Shown here: in pieces, positions 1-4,511 of the stretch
Position numbering within the stretch: position 1 is the first letter of the stretch
Layout of the letters: each line of letters begins with the position of its first letter
From: Nitrospirota bacterium
GTDB lineage: Bacteria; Nitrospirota; Nitrospiria; Nitrospirales; Nitrospiraceae
DNA length: 9,894 bases
NCBI GenBank assembly: GCA_016235225.1
Contig: JACRLS010000125.1
Span: 1-9,894, forward strand
Reading direction: 5' to 3'
The notes under the pieces: model-generated
The model's database searches: none
Told to the model about the DNA's origin: nothing
The model's input: the letters and a program-made list of their open reading frames with translations, nothing else
Translations under genes and position numbers: made by a program

Positions 1-5
1 CCCAC

Positions 6-92
6 GTAATCGGTGATTAGTGATCGAGTGACTGGGAAGAGCAATCTGCTTGCATCTTGTCCCCAATCACGAATGACTAATTACCAATCACT
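6..92. repeat. Heptad tract A, inverted pair downstream of cysK
   Basis: Two degenerate 7-bp-period arrays face each other. The left half (6-33) has units such as GTGATTA and GTGATCG; the right half (65-92) has four units in register such as AATCACG and AATCACT. The right half resembles the reverse complement of the left, with about 30 nt between them. Read along the minus strand, the GTGA-type array begins just after the cysK stop and the TCAC-type array comes next. This is the same order as the pair at 8859-9016. A hairpin or terminator role is possible but unproven, since pairing is imperfect and there is no clear T-run. Confidence 0.6.
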
Positions 93-97
93 TTCCC

Positions 98-1021
98 CTA
101 AATATTAAAATACTTCTCGATGCTGATATAGCGCTCGCCGGTGTCGCGGAGAACGGTCACCACGTGCTTGCCCGGGCCCATCTCCTGCGCCACGCGCTGG
201 GCCGCGAACACGTTGGCGCCGGAGGAAATGCCGACCAGCAGCCCTTCCTTCTTAGCCAGCAGCTTGGCCGTCTGATAGGCCTCGTCATCCGTCACCGTCA
301 CCACGCGATCCAGCACCTTCCGATTGAGCACCTTGGGCACGAAGCCCGCGCCGATGCCTTGAATCTTGTGCGGCCCCGGATCGCCGCCTGAGAGCACGGG
401 CGAGCCGGCGGGCTCCACCGCAATCACCTGGATCGCCGGGTTCTTCTCCTTGAACACCTCGCCGCAGCCGGTGATGGTGCCGCCGGTGCCCACCGCGGCC
501 ACAAATGCGTCGAACTTCCCGCCCAACGCGTCCCAGATCTCCAGCGCGGTGGTCTTCTTGTGCATGGCCGGGTTTGCGGGATTCGAAAACTGATCCGGCA
601 TGAAGTACGATGGGTTCTGCGCCACAATGTTTTCCGCCTCTTTGATCGAGCCGCGCATCCCTTCCCACGCCGCCGTCAGCACGAGCTGCGCGCCGTAGGA
701 TGAGAGCAGGCTCGCCCGCTCCATGCTCATCCTCTCCGGCATGACGAGGATCAACTTGTAGCCGCGCACGGCGCTCACCAGGGCCAGGCCGATGCCGGTA
801 TTCCCGCTGGTCGGCTCCACGATTGTGGCACCGGGCTTCAGCTTGCCCTGCCGCTCCGCCTCGTTGATCATGTTGAGGCAGATGCGGTCTTTCACGCTTC
901 CGCCGGGATTGAAAAACTCCACCTTGGCCCAGACAGTGGCCCCCCCTTCCGGAGAGAGGCGGTTCAGGCGCACCAGCGGCGTGCCGCCGATCAGCTCGGT
1001 AATGGTTTGATGTGACGGCAT
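98..1021 (-). CDS. cysK: Cysteine synthase A-type (O-acetylserine sulfhydrylase)
   Basis: A 307-residue PLP enzyme of fold type II that makes L-cysteine from O-acetylserine and a sulfide donor in the cytoplasm. Visible signatures are the PLP lysine K44 in NPGGSVKDR, the substrate loop TSGNTG (71-76), the phosphate-binding loop GTGGT (178-182), the CysK-like HKIQGIGAGFVP (218-229), GISSGAN (264-270) and the terminal RDTGERY region. Length is normal for CysK. The ATG at 1021 is chosen because MPSHQTITELIGGTPLV matches the family's N-terminus; the frame is open further upstream, but that part overlaps the preceding gene and looks non-homologous. A GGAGG lies 12 nt upstream, inside the last codons of the ThiS-like gene, so the pair is probably co-transcribed and translationally coupled. 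The adjacent sulfur carrier suggests that protein thiocarboxylate could be the sulfur donor, as for CysM/CysO of mycobacteria, although the sequence motifs are CysK-like rather than CysM-like. Confidence 0.95.
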   Translation of the reverse strand: MPSHQTITELIGGTPLVRLNRLSPEGGATVWAKVEFFNPGGSVKDRICLNMINEAERQGKLKPGATIVEPTSGNTGIGLALVSAVRGYKLILVMPERMSMERASLLSSYGAQLVLTAAWEGMRGSIKEAENIVAQNPSYFMPDQFSNPANPAMHKKTTALEIWDALGGKFDAFVAAVGTGGTITGCGEVFKEKNPAIQVIAVEPAGSPVLSGGDPGPHKIQGIGAGFVPKVLNRKVLDRVVTVTDDEAYQTAKLLAKKEGLLVGISSGANVFAAQRVAQEMGPGKHVVTVLRDTGERYISIEKYFNI

Positions 1022-1023
1022 GG

Positions 1024-1224
1024 CTAGCGTCCGCCTCCCATGTAGAAGAGAAACTCCAGCCGATCGCCCTCTTTCACCGTCGCGTGGTCGAGATGCGCAC
1101 GATCGACCATCTGGTCGTTCAACTCCACCGCCACCATGTGGGGATCGATGTTCTTGGCTTTGAGGATTTCGGACACCGTCGCTCCCCAAACCTCTTCCGG
1201 CTTGCCGTTGATTCTGACCTGCAT
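1024..1224 (-). CDS. ThiS/MoaD-family sulfur carrier protein
   Basis: A 66-residue beta-grasp protein. The N-terminus MQVRINGKPEE, the central ILKAKNIDPHMVAVELND and the acidic VKEGDRLEFLFYMGGG tail are typical of ThiS-like carriers, whose C-terminal Gly-Gly is adenylated and converted to a thiocarboxylate. Here the chain ends GGGR, with one arginine after the glycines, so it would need trimming before activation unless the terminus works differently. It is separated from cysK by 2 bp (TAG-CC-ATG), which points to sulfur transfer for cysteine or thiamine synthesis. The activating E1-like enzyme and any JAMM-type protease are not in the window. Its symbol (thiS, cysO or moaD) cannot be decided from sequence alone. 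Confidence 0.85.
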   Translation of the reverse strand: MQVRINGKPEEVWGATVSEILKAKNIDPHMVAVELNDQMVDRAHLDHATVKEGDRLEFLFYMGGGR

Positions 1225-1266
1225 CCTAGGCCCCCAACCTGGCCAAAACTCTCATGAATTTGACAA

Positions 1267-1295
1267 CTTTAACGAACGGCAGGAGCCCTTGTCAA
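1267..1295 (-). promoter_or_regulatory. Candidate sigma-70 promoter of the thiS-like/cysK unit
   Basis: On the minus strand a perfect TTGACA (1290-1295) is followed after 17 nt by TTAAAG (1267-1272), a weak -10 match. The start of transcription would fall about 35 nt upstream of the ThiS-like ATG. The same stretch carries an inverted repeat, TTGACAA at 1260-1266 and TTGTCAA at 1289-1295, which overlaps both promoter elements and could be an operator. The -35 is convincing and the -10 is not. Confidence 0.4.
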
Positions 1296-1299
1296 GGAA

Positions 1300-1385
1300 G
1301 GGGAAGGCGGGTGAAGGGGAAGGCGGGGCGTGGAATGTGAAATGTGAGAAGTGAAAAGGAAGAAGTGAGAATTGAGGCGGAAGAT
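1300..1385 (+). repeat. 16-nt tandem pair followed by heptad tract B
   Basis: Two near-copies of a 16-nt purine-rich unit (1300-1315 and 1316-1331) lead into eight heptads in register at 1330-1385, for example GTGAAAT and GTGAGAA. The plus strand is almost free of C here. On the minus strand, the sense of the downstream gene pair, it reads as TCAC-type units upstream of the ThiS-like gene. The 7-bp period is not a multiple of 3 and the stretch is not coding in any convincing way. Confidence 0.7.
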
Positions 1386-1394
1386 ATGGGAAGG

Positions 1395-1441
1395 GGGGAC
1401 TGGCTCCCGCCTTCGCTTGGCTTCGGTGGGTGCCTGTCCCC
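1395..1441. repeat. REP-like hairpin with GGGGACtGGCtCCC arms
   Basis: The left arm GGGGACTGGCTCCC (1395-1408) pairs with the right arm GGGTGCCTGTCCCC (1428-1441) at 12 of 14 positions, leaving a loop of about 19 nt. Arms of the type GGGGACAGGCACC are recurrent in REP elements associated with RAYT transposases in many Gram-negative genomes. No RAYT gene is present here. Related half-sites occur at 2992-3009, 3095-3130 and possibly 4391-4430. Confidence 0.55.
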
Positions 1442-1483
1442 GGTGCCCGTTACCGATCTGACAGCGTGGAAACGGCGGAAGGG

Positions 1484-1518
1484 GTAGGACGTGAGACGTG
1501 AAGCGTGGGGCGGTTGGG
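1484..1518 (+). repeat. Heptad tract C
   Basis: Five 7-nt units in register, for example GTGAGAC and GTGAAGC, drifting to G-rich units at the 3' end. It has the same period and orientation as tract B about 100 nt away, but a different consensus (C rather than A or T at unit position 7). Confidence 0.6.
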
Positions 1519-1540
1519 GAATTCCTTTGCTCCCGGCCTG

Positions 1541-1656
1541 CGACCCTTCGACCCACAAGCTCAGGGTGGTGAGCCTGCCCCTCGACTTGGCTCGGGGCCT
1601 TGAGCCCGTCACCCCTCGATCCTCCTCGGGGCGACCCTGAGCCCATCGAAGGGTCG
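1541..1656. repeat. Long inverted repeat, arms CGACCCTTCGA...
   Basis: The left arm at 1541-1567 begins CGACCCTTCGA and ends CTCAGGGT. It is the imperfect reverse complement of 1634-1656, which begins ACCCTGAGC and ends GAAGGGTCG, with about 66 nt between. The intervening DNA holds further CCCCTCGA/CTCGGGG-type partial symmetries. Sequences built on 'CTTCGACAAGCTCAGG' are common dispersed intergenic repeats in several bacterial phyla. No transposase accompanies it. Confidence 0.55.
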
Positions 1657-1723
1657 AAAGGTCGAACCACGAGCTCAGTCGAGTCGAGCGCGCAGCCTCG
1701 GAAGGAAGGAACATAGGCAGCAG

Positions 1724-1842
1724 CTAGGCCGCCCTTCTTGCTCGCGGAGGCCGCACGATCGGAATGTGCCGGGGGACCCGTTGCTCCGCCGTTGCAACGG
1801 GTAGGGACGCGCGCAGTGAACGGCAGCCTGACTACAGCCTAG
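1724..1842. repeat. Nested-hairpin element, copy 1 (diverged)
   Basis: An outer pair CTAGGC (1724-1729) and GCCTAG (1837-1842) encloses the family core TTGCTCGCG (from 1738) and GACGCGCGCA (1806-1814). Inside lies a perfect 8-bp stem, CCCGTTGC (1777-1784) with GCAACGGG (1794-1801), and a 9-nt loop. It shares only the core and nested layout with the better copies at 6289-6396 and 6555-6648. Pairing of the outer arms is short, so membership of the family is moderately supported. Confidence 0.45.
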
Positions 1843-1863
1843 AAGTGGCGAGGAGAATCAATT

Positions 1864-2112
1864 GGCGGGCGCAGTAGGAATCTCCCAACCACCCCATGCT
1901 GGGAATGAAGAAACAGATGAGTCCCCAAAGAGGGCCTCGTTGGACGCGCGCACTGAGAGATCAATCAGACCCCCCTCTCCCGATATGGAGAATAAGCAAG
2001 CTTGGAAGGATCATTTCTATAAGTGGCAGGATCATTTCTATAAGATCACTGCTCGTTCGACGGCCGCAGTCGGAATCCTCCAACTGCCCCACGCTGGGAA
2101 TGAAGAGGCAGA
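1864..2112 (+). repeat. Diverged ~54-nt direct repeat flanking a third repeat
   Basis: The block 1864-1917 recurs in diverged form at 2060-2112. Both share CGCAGT followed by GGAAT, then a C-rich stretch and the string GCTGGGAATGAAGA. Between them lies the sequence that recurs near 6607. The open frames crossing this area do not look like proteins and are interrupted by the repeats, so they are not annotated as genes. Confidence 0.6.
1935..2081 (+). repeat. Dispersed repeat, copy 1 of the 6607-6729 sequence
   Basis: It starts with CCTCGTTGGACGCGCGCACT and GAGATCAATCAG and runs through a C-rich stretch to a 30-nt segment (1992-2021) identical to 6661-6690, ending at GATCACTGCT and AATCCTC. 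Overall identity to the second copy is high apart from small indels and one internal duplication. A 21-nt unit ending AGGATCATTTCTATAAG is present twice in tandem here (2003-2023, 2024-2044) but once in the other copy. The left half of the nested hairpin (TGCTCGCGCAAC) is missing, so this copy is truncated on that side. Confidence 0.75.
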
Positions 2113-2163
2113 TAAGACTGAAAGGAAGACCTTCGCCTGGGTAAATGGCATGTCCCGGGAAAT

Positions 2164-2180
2164 CGATTGCAAAGCAATCG
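2164..2180. other. Perfect 7-bp hairpin
   Basis: CGATTGC (2164-2170) and GCAATCG (2174-2180) pair perfectly around an AAA loop. There is no following T-run, so it is not a standard intrinsic terminator. Its role is unknown. Confidence 0.35.
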
Positions 2181-2274
2181 GAGGGTAGGGCGGGTGAAAA
2201 TATCTGCCAGTGGGTGGCGGGTGACAAGGTTGCGCGCAGTGAGGGATATCCGGCCACCTCCTCAAGCGCTCCTG

Positions 2275-2286
2275 AAAAGGCCTTTT
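2275..2286. promoter_or_regulatory. 12-bp palindrome, possible operator of the TA pair
   Basis: AAAAGGCCTTTT is a perfect palindrome 17 nt upstream of the candidate -35 box of the antitoxin gene. Phd/YefM-type antitoxins usually bind short palindromes near their promoter, so an autoregulatory site is plausible. That role is inferred from position only. Confidence 0.35.
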
Positions 2287-2303
2287 AGGACAAACAGAGC
2301 TAT

Positions 2304-2333
2304 TTGACCAAAATGGTCTCTTCAAGCTATAGC
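2304..2333 (+). promoter_or_regulatory. Candidate promoter giving a leaderless antitoxin mRNA
   Basis: TTGACC (2304-2309) and TATAGC (2328-2333) are spaced 18 nt. The usual distance from the -10 box puts transcription start at the A of the ATG at 2340. No Shine-Dalgarno precedes that ATG, which agrees with a leaderless transcript. Confidence 0.4.
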
Positions 2334-2339
2334 GTCTCC

Positions 2340-2613
2340 ATGAAGAGCGCGGTCGAACGGCCTTCCCTCAAATCAGTGTCGGCCACCAAAGGCGAAGACG
2401 ACGTTTTCGTCGGTCCTGACCCAAGCCGGCTTCGGAGGGGAACGGATCGTCATCAAGAAGGGGAAGCGTCCCACCGCGGTTATCTTGGGGTATGAGGACT
2501 TTCAGCGGCTGGTGGATCTCGATGATCGCTTCGAGTCGGTCTTGCTGGCCCGCAGCCTGAAAGAAGACCGCTTTCTGTCGCTGGACGAGGTCACGCGGCG
2601 TTTGAGCCTGTGA
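2340..2613 (+). pseudogene. Phd/YefM-family antitoxin with apparent +1 frameshift
   Basis: Reading starts at ATG 2340 (MKSAVERPSLKSVSATK). The family motif then continues one frame over as AKTTFSSVLTQAGFGGERIVIKKGKRP, so the two frames join into one 90-residue protein if a single extra base is skipped in CCAAAGG near 2388-2391. Joined, it has the normal length and order of a Phd/YefM antitoxin: DNA-binding VSATKAKTTFSSVL (13-26), GERIVIKKGKRPTAVILGYEDFQRL (33-57), and an acidic C-terminal toxin-binding tail. Unjoined, the first frame ends at 2495 with unrelated residues, and the second frame has no ATG or GTG of its own upstream of the conserved part. It overlaps the toxin gene by 4 bp (GTGA). 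The cause could be a real mutation, a sequencing error in the AAA run, or programmed frameshifting. Confidence 0.8.
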
Positions 2614-2903
2614 GCTACTCGCTGGAGTTCTCAGAATCGGCCATTGGTGCGCTGGAAGACCTCGGGCATGCCGACTCGAAACGGCTCCGGCAGGTGTTCC
2701 TCAAGATTCTGAGCCTCCGACGCACCCCTCGTCCCGCCGACTCCGAGCAGCTCGCCAATTTCTCCTACAAGGGATTGTCGGGGTTCCGGGACACGCAAGG
2801 GGAGTACCGCATCGTGTATGCGATCGACGTGAAGGCCAAGCTCGTCAAACTCGCGCGTGTCCTTCACCGGGACCGCGACTACCGCGAACTCGACCGGATC
2901 TAG
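2610..2903 (+). CDS. RelE/ParE-superfamily toxin
   Basis: A 97-residue basic protein beginning at GTG 2610, whose start overlaps the antitoxin stop in a GTGA junction, the usual arrangement for translational coupling. The family features are the N-terminal YSLEFSESAIGALEDL helix region, the central strand motif YKGLSGFRDTQGEYRIVYAI (53-72) and the C-terminal LARVLHRDRDYR (81-92), with R67, R83, H86, R87 and Y91 as candidate functional residues. RelE-type members cleave mRNA on the ribosome, while ParE-type members block gyrase. This one resembles the RelE side because of GEYRIVY and the terminal H/R/Y cluster, but that is not certain. The frame is intact although the antitoxin looks frameshifted. 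Confidence 0.88.
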   Translation: MSYSLEFSESAIGALEDLGHADSKRLRQVFLKILSLRRTPRPADSEQLANFSYKGLSGFRDTQGEYRIVYAIDVKAKLVKLARVLHRDRDYRELDRI

Positions 2904-3199
2904 CCCGTCCTTCTAACCCTCTGGAAGCCCCTCGCCCGTCGGACCTGAGCGCCGCTCTCTTCCTACGGCGAGGTCCGGCTCGACAGTCTGCAAATGGGGA
3001 CTGGCACCCTTCCGCGCGTCCGTCGTTCGACCCAGAGGCTCTCGACGGGCGCGTGGTGTCCCCGGTCTGAAGTGCAGGCCCGTGCGTCCGAAGCGGGACA
3101 GGCACCGTCGCGGACGACAGAGCCAGTCCCGTGGGGCAAGAAGAGCGACAGTCCCCCCCGTGGTGTCCCCGTCCGAAAGGCGGATAAGCATGATGCGGG
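2904..3199. other. Gene-free stretch with REP-like half-sites
   Basis: No convincing gene. It holds AAATGGGGACTGGCACCC (2992-3009); a pair of REP-like arms, GGGACAGGCACC (3095-3106) and GAGCCAGTCCC (3120-3130), that could form a small hairpin; and a 13-nt direct repeat CGTGGTGTCCCCG at 3052-3064 and 3159-3171. The open frame crossing it on the plus strand runs into the antisense of the downstream genes and has arginine- and proline-rich shadow composition. Confidence 0.5.
2972..2991 (+). repeat. Left copy of 20-bp direct repeat bracketing the nucleotidyltransferase module
   Basis: GGTCCGGCTCGACAGTCTGC here matches 3935-3954 with one difference in 20 (C to T). The two copies lie 963 bp apart and enclose exactly the minus-strand nucleotidyltransferase and its small partner, plus the 3' non-coding tail. 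They could be the mark of an insertion or a recombination site. Confidence 0.6.
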
Positions 3200-3394
3200 T
3201 TATAGTCGGGGGCGGCAGGTCTCGACCGGCCAGACGCGAACACGATGGCCGCGCGTCTGCCAGAGGGGGGCCGCAATCGCCTGGAGCTGCAGCACGATAC
3301 GGACTTTGTCGGGAAAGGGCAGCGCAGCCAACCGGCGGCGGCGGGTCTCCTTCGCGGCCAGGAGGCGCGAGACCTCGGGAGTCAGGTCGTCCAT
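3200..3394 (-). CDS. Small partner protein of the nucleotidyltransferase (64 aa)
   Basis: A 64-residue basic protein, MDDLTPEVSRLLAAKETRRRRLAALPF... It starts at the ATG at 3394, inside the last codons of the preceding gene (13-bp overlap), so the two are almost certainly co-translated. The core is a charged helix (ETRRRRLAALPFPDKVRIVLQLQ) followed by APLWQTRGHRVRVW. I recognise this ALPF-x-x-K-x-x-x-x-x-x-LQ...RG...VW pattern as one that accompanies stand-alone nucleotidyltransferase genes in other bacteria, but no biochemical role is known to me. It could be the antitoxin or regulatory half of a two-gene module. A longer in-frame start (3427) exists but falls deeper within the neighbour and is less likely. 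Confidence 0.75.
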   Translation of the reverse strand: MDDLTPEVSRLLAAKETRRRRLAALPFPDKVRIVLQLQAIAAPLWQTRGHRVRVWPVETCRPRL

Positions 3395-3879
3395 TGTGTC
3401 CACCGTTCGAGGAGGCCGTGACGGCACAAGACTTTCTGCAGATAGGAGTGGTCCATCTCGGCTTGATCCCGGAGGAGCCCGACGCGCAATCGGTCCTTGT
3501 CGCGGCCGGTTTGCACGGCCACCGCGACCAGGTGTTCCGGGCGAAGGACTCGTGTCGGGGTCTGTTGATACAGACTATCCCTCGCCTCCTTCAACGCCTC
3601 CTCCAATAAGGCGTTGTAGGCCGGGAGGAACTGAACCGGCACCCCCTCAATATCGACGCATTCCCCCTCCTCCATGTAGCCCCGCGTGCGTAGCGCTTCG
3701 TACAGGGGTGTCAAGGTGAGGAGCCCGCTGGTCGTTTGGGGGAGCACCACGATGACGTCGAGATCGAAGGTCAGCACCGGCTCCGTGTAGAACGTCGCGC
3801 CCATGGCACCCGCGATCGCATAGCGACCGAGGATGCCCTCTCGCTCCAGTGTATTGAGAACCGTTAGCGTCGGCTCCAT
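3382..3879 (-). CDS. Nucleotidyltransferase-fold protein, possible toxin of a two-gene module
   Basis: A 165-residue protein whose N-terminal third reads AIAGAMGATFYTEPVLTFDLDVIVVLP (21-47). That is the pattern of stand-alone nucleotidyltransferases related to AbiEii/MNT proteins: a small-residue turn in place of the usual GS, then the metal-binding D-L-D (39-41). The rest, including VQFLPAYNALLEEAL and EHLVAVAVQTGRDKDRLRV, matches the helical tail common in such genes. Members transfer nucleotides to tRNA or proteins, or act as toxins with a partner. The substrate here is unknown. A weak AGAG precedes the ATG at 3879. The downstream gene overlaps by 13 bp, and the pair sits between direct repeats at 2972 and 3935, suggesting a mobile or horizontally acquired cassette. 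Confidence 0.8.
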   Translation of the reverse strand: MEPTLTVLNTLEREGILGRYAIAGAMGATFYTEPVLTFDLDVIVVLPQTTSGLLTLTPLYEALRTRGYMEEGECVDIEGVPVQFLPAYNALLEEALKEARDSLYQQTPTRVLRPEHLVAVAVQTGRDKDRLRVGLLRDQAEMDHSYLQKVLCRHGLLERWTQWTT

Positions 3880-3934
3880 CTCTGGTCACTCTATCACGCC
3901 CCTGCGGGGGCAGCCAAACGCTCATTCGCATCCC

Positions 3935-3954
3935 GGTCCGGCTTGACAGTCTGC
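3935..3954 (+). repeat. Right copy of 20-bp direct repeat
   Basis: GGTCCGGCTTGACAGTCTGC, one mismatch from 2972-2991. It lies just upstream of the nucleotidyltransferase start and upstream of the orphan gene at 4003. It contains TTGACA, but no suitable -10 box follows at normal spacing. Confidence 0.6.
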
Positions 3955-4002
3955 GAGCACGTCGGGCAGGATGCGCTTCCCTTCAGGGGAGCCTCGAATA
4001 CT

Positions 4003-4377
4003 ATGTGGAAGCAGAATTTCATGTTCCGGTGGAACGAGGCGGCGCCGCTCCCGCAGACGGAGAACGAACTCTTTCATGACACCGATCCGGCTCCGGACAG
4101 CGCGGGCCTGAAGCTGGAGAAGTTCCTCTCGGTCTGGCTGCAGGGCGACGGAGACGAGGGGAAGCCGGAGGCCTACACGACCATGTACGTCCGCACGGCG
4201 ACGCTGGACTTCGACAAGCGTGCCGGGTTTCTGCAGCCGATTCAGGGCCGCTCCCACCAAATCAAGCAATTGCTCACGCCGCCACAGAAACAGTTCTTGA
4301 AAGACTGGCTCGTCAAGACCTCCGTGTCCGCGTGGGAGGCCTCGGACGATTCATTCAAACTGCTCTTGGAACTGTGA
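4003..4377 (+). CDS. Hypothetical protein, 124 aa
   Basis: A 124-residue protein I do not recognise, starting MWKQNFMFRWNEAAPLPQTEN. The ATG at 4003 is chosen because AGGGGAG lies 11 nt upstream; a TTG at 3943 would extend it by 20 residues that fall in the direct repeat. It is soluble by appearance, with no signal peptide or membrane segment. It contains an acidic stretch (HDTDPAPDSAG), a mid-section with strand-like YTTMYVRTATLDF, and a C-terminal helix-like LTPPQKQFLKDWLVKTSVSAWEASDDSFKLLLEL. Codon use looks normal for the region and there are no low-complexity runs, so it is probably a real gene. It stands alone between the nucleotidyltransferase module (divergent) and a possible terminator. 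Confidence 0.65.
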   Translation: MWKQNFMFRWNEAAPLPQTENELFHDTDPAPDSAGLKLEKFLSVWLQGDGDEGKPEAYTTMYVRTATLDFDKRAGFLQPIQGRSHQIKQLLTPPQKQFLKDWLVKTSVSAWEASDDSFKLLLEL

Positions 4378-4390
4378 TGCGGGAGCGCGG

Positions 4391-4444
4391 GCAGGCACCT
4401 TCAAGCCTTGCCGGGGAGTGACCGGGTGCCTTCTGCTGGTTTTT
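4391..4444 (+). terminator. Candidate terminator after the 124-aa gene
   Basis: AGGCACC (4393-4399) pairs with GGTGCCT (4425-4431), a 7-bp stem with a long loop, followed by a run of five T (4440-4444) some 8 nt later. The loop is long and the T-run is offset, so efficiency is doubtful. The arms also resemble the GGCACC/GGTGCC half-sites of the REP-like family, so it may be a repeat rather than a dedicated terminator. Confidence 0.35.
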
Positions 4445-4471
4445 AGCCGAATCTGAATCCTGTTGGCCGGA

Positions 4472-4506
4472 CACTGACCACTGTCCACCGACCACCAATC
4501 CCTGAT
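4472..4506 (+). repeat. Heptad tract D, directly upstream of the oxidoreductase start
   Basis: Five 7-nt units in register, for example CACTGAC and CACTGTC, ending 5 nt before the ATG at 4512. The orientation is the TCAC/CCAC type on the coding strand, as in the tract at 8954-9016. No Shine-Dalgarno sequence lies between the tract and the ATG. Confidence 0.65.
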
Positions 4507-4511
4507 GCCCC

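Noticed and set aside
1022..1189. N-terminal 56-residue extension of cysteine synthase
   Set aside because: It overlaps the ThiS-like gene in another frame and has shadow composition; the family N-terminus starts at the ATG at 1021.
1541..1656. Insertion sequence or its terminal repeats
   Set aside because: The arms enclose only about 66 nt with no transposase, so a dispersed hairpin repeat is the better reading.
1269..1714. Open frames on the minus strand over 1.2-1.7 kb
   Set aside because: They are built from heptad and REP-like repeats, with no family motif.
1862..2325. Several open frames of 82-108 codons on both strands
   Set aside because: They lie wholly in repeats, are interrupted by copies of the 54-nt and 21-nt units, and show no protein-like pattern.
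2994..3719. Plus-strand open frames opposite the nucleotidyltransferase
   Set aside because: Arginine/proline/serine-rich shadows of the minus-strand genes, which have clear motifs.
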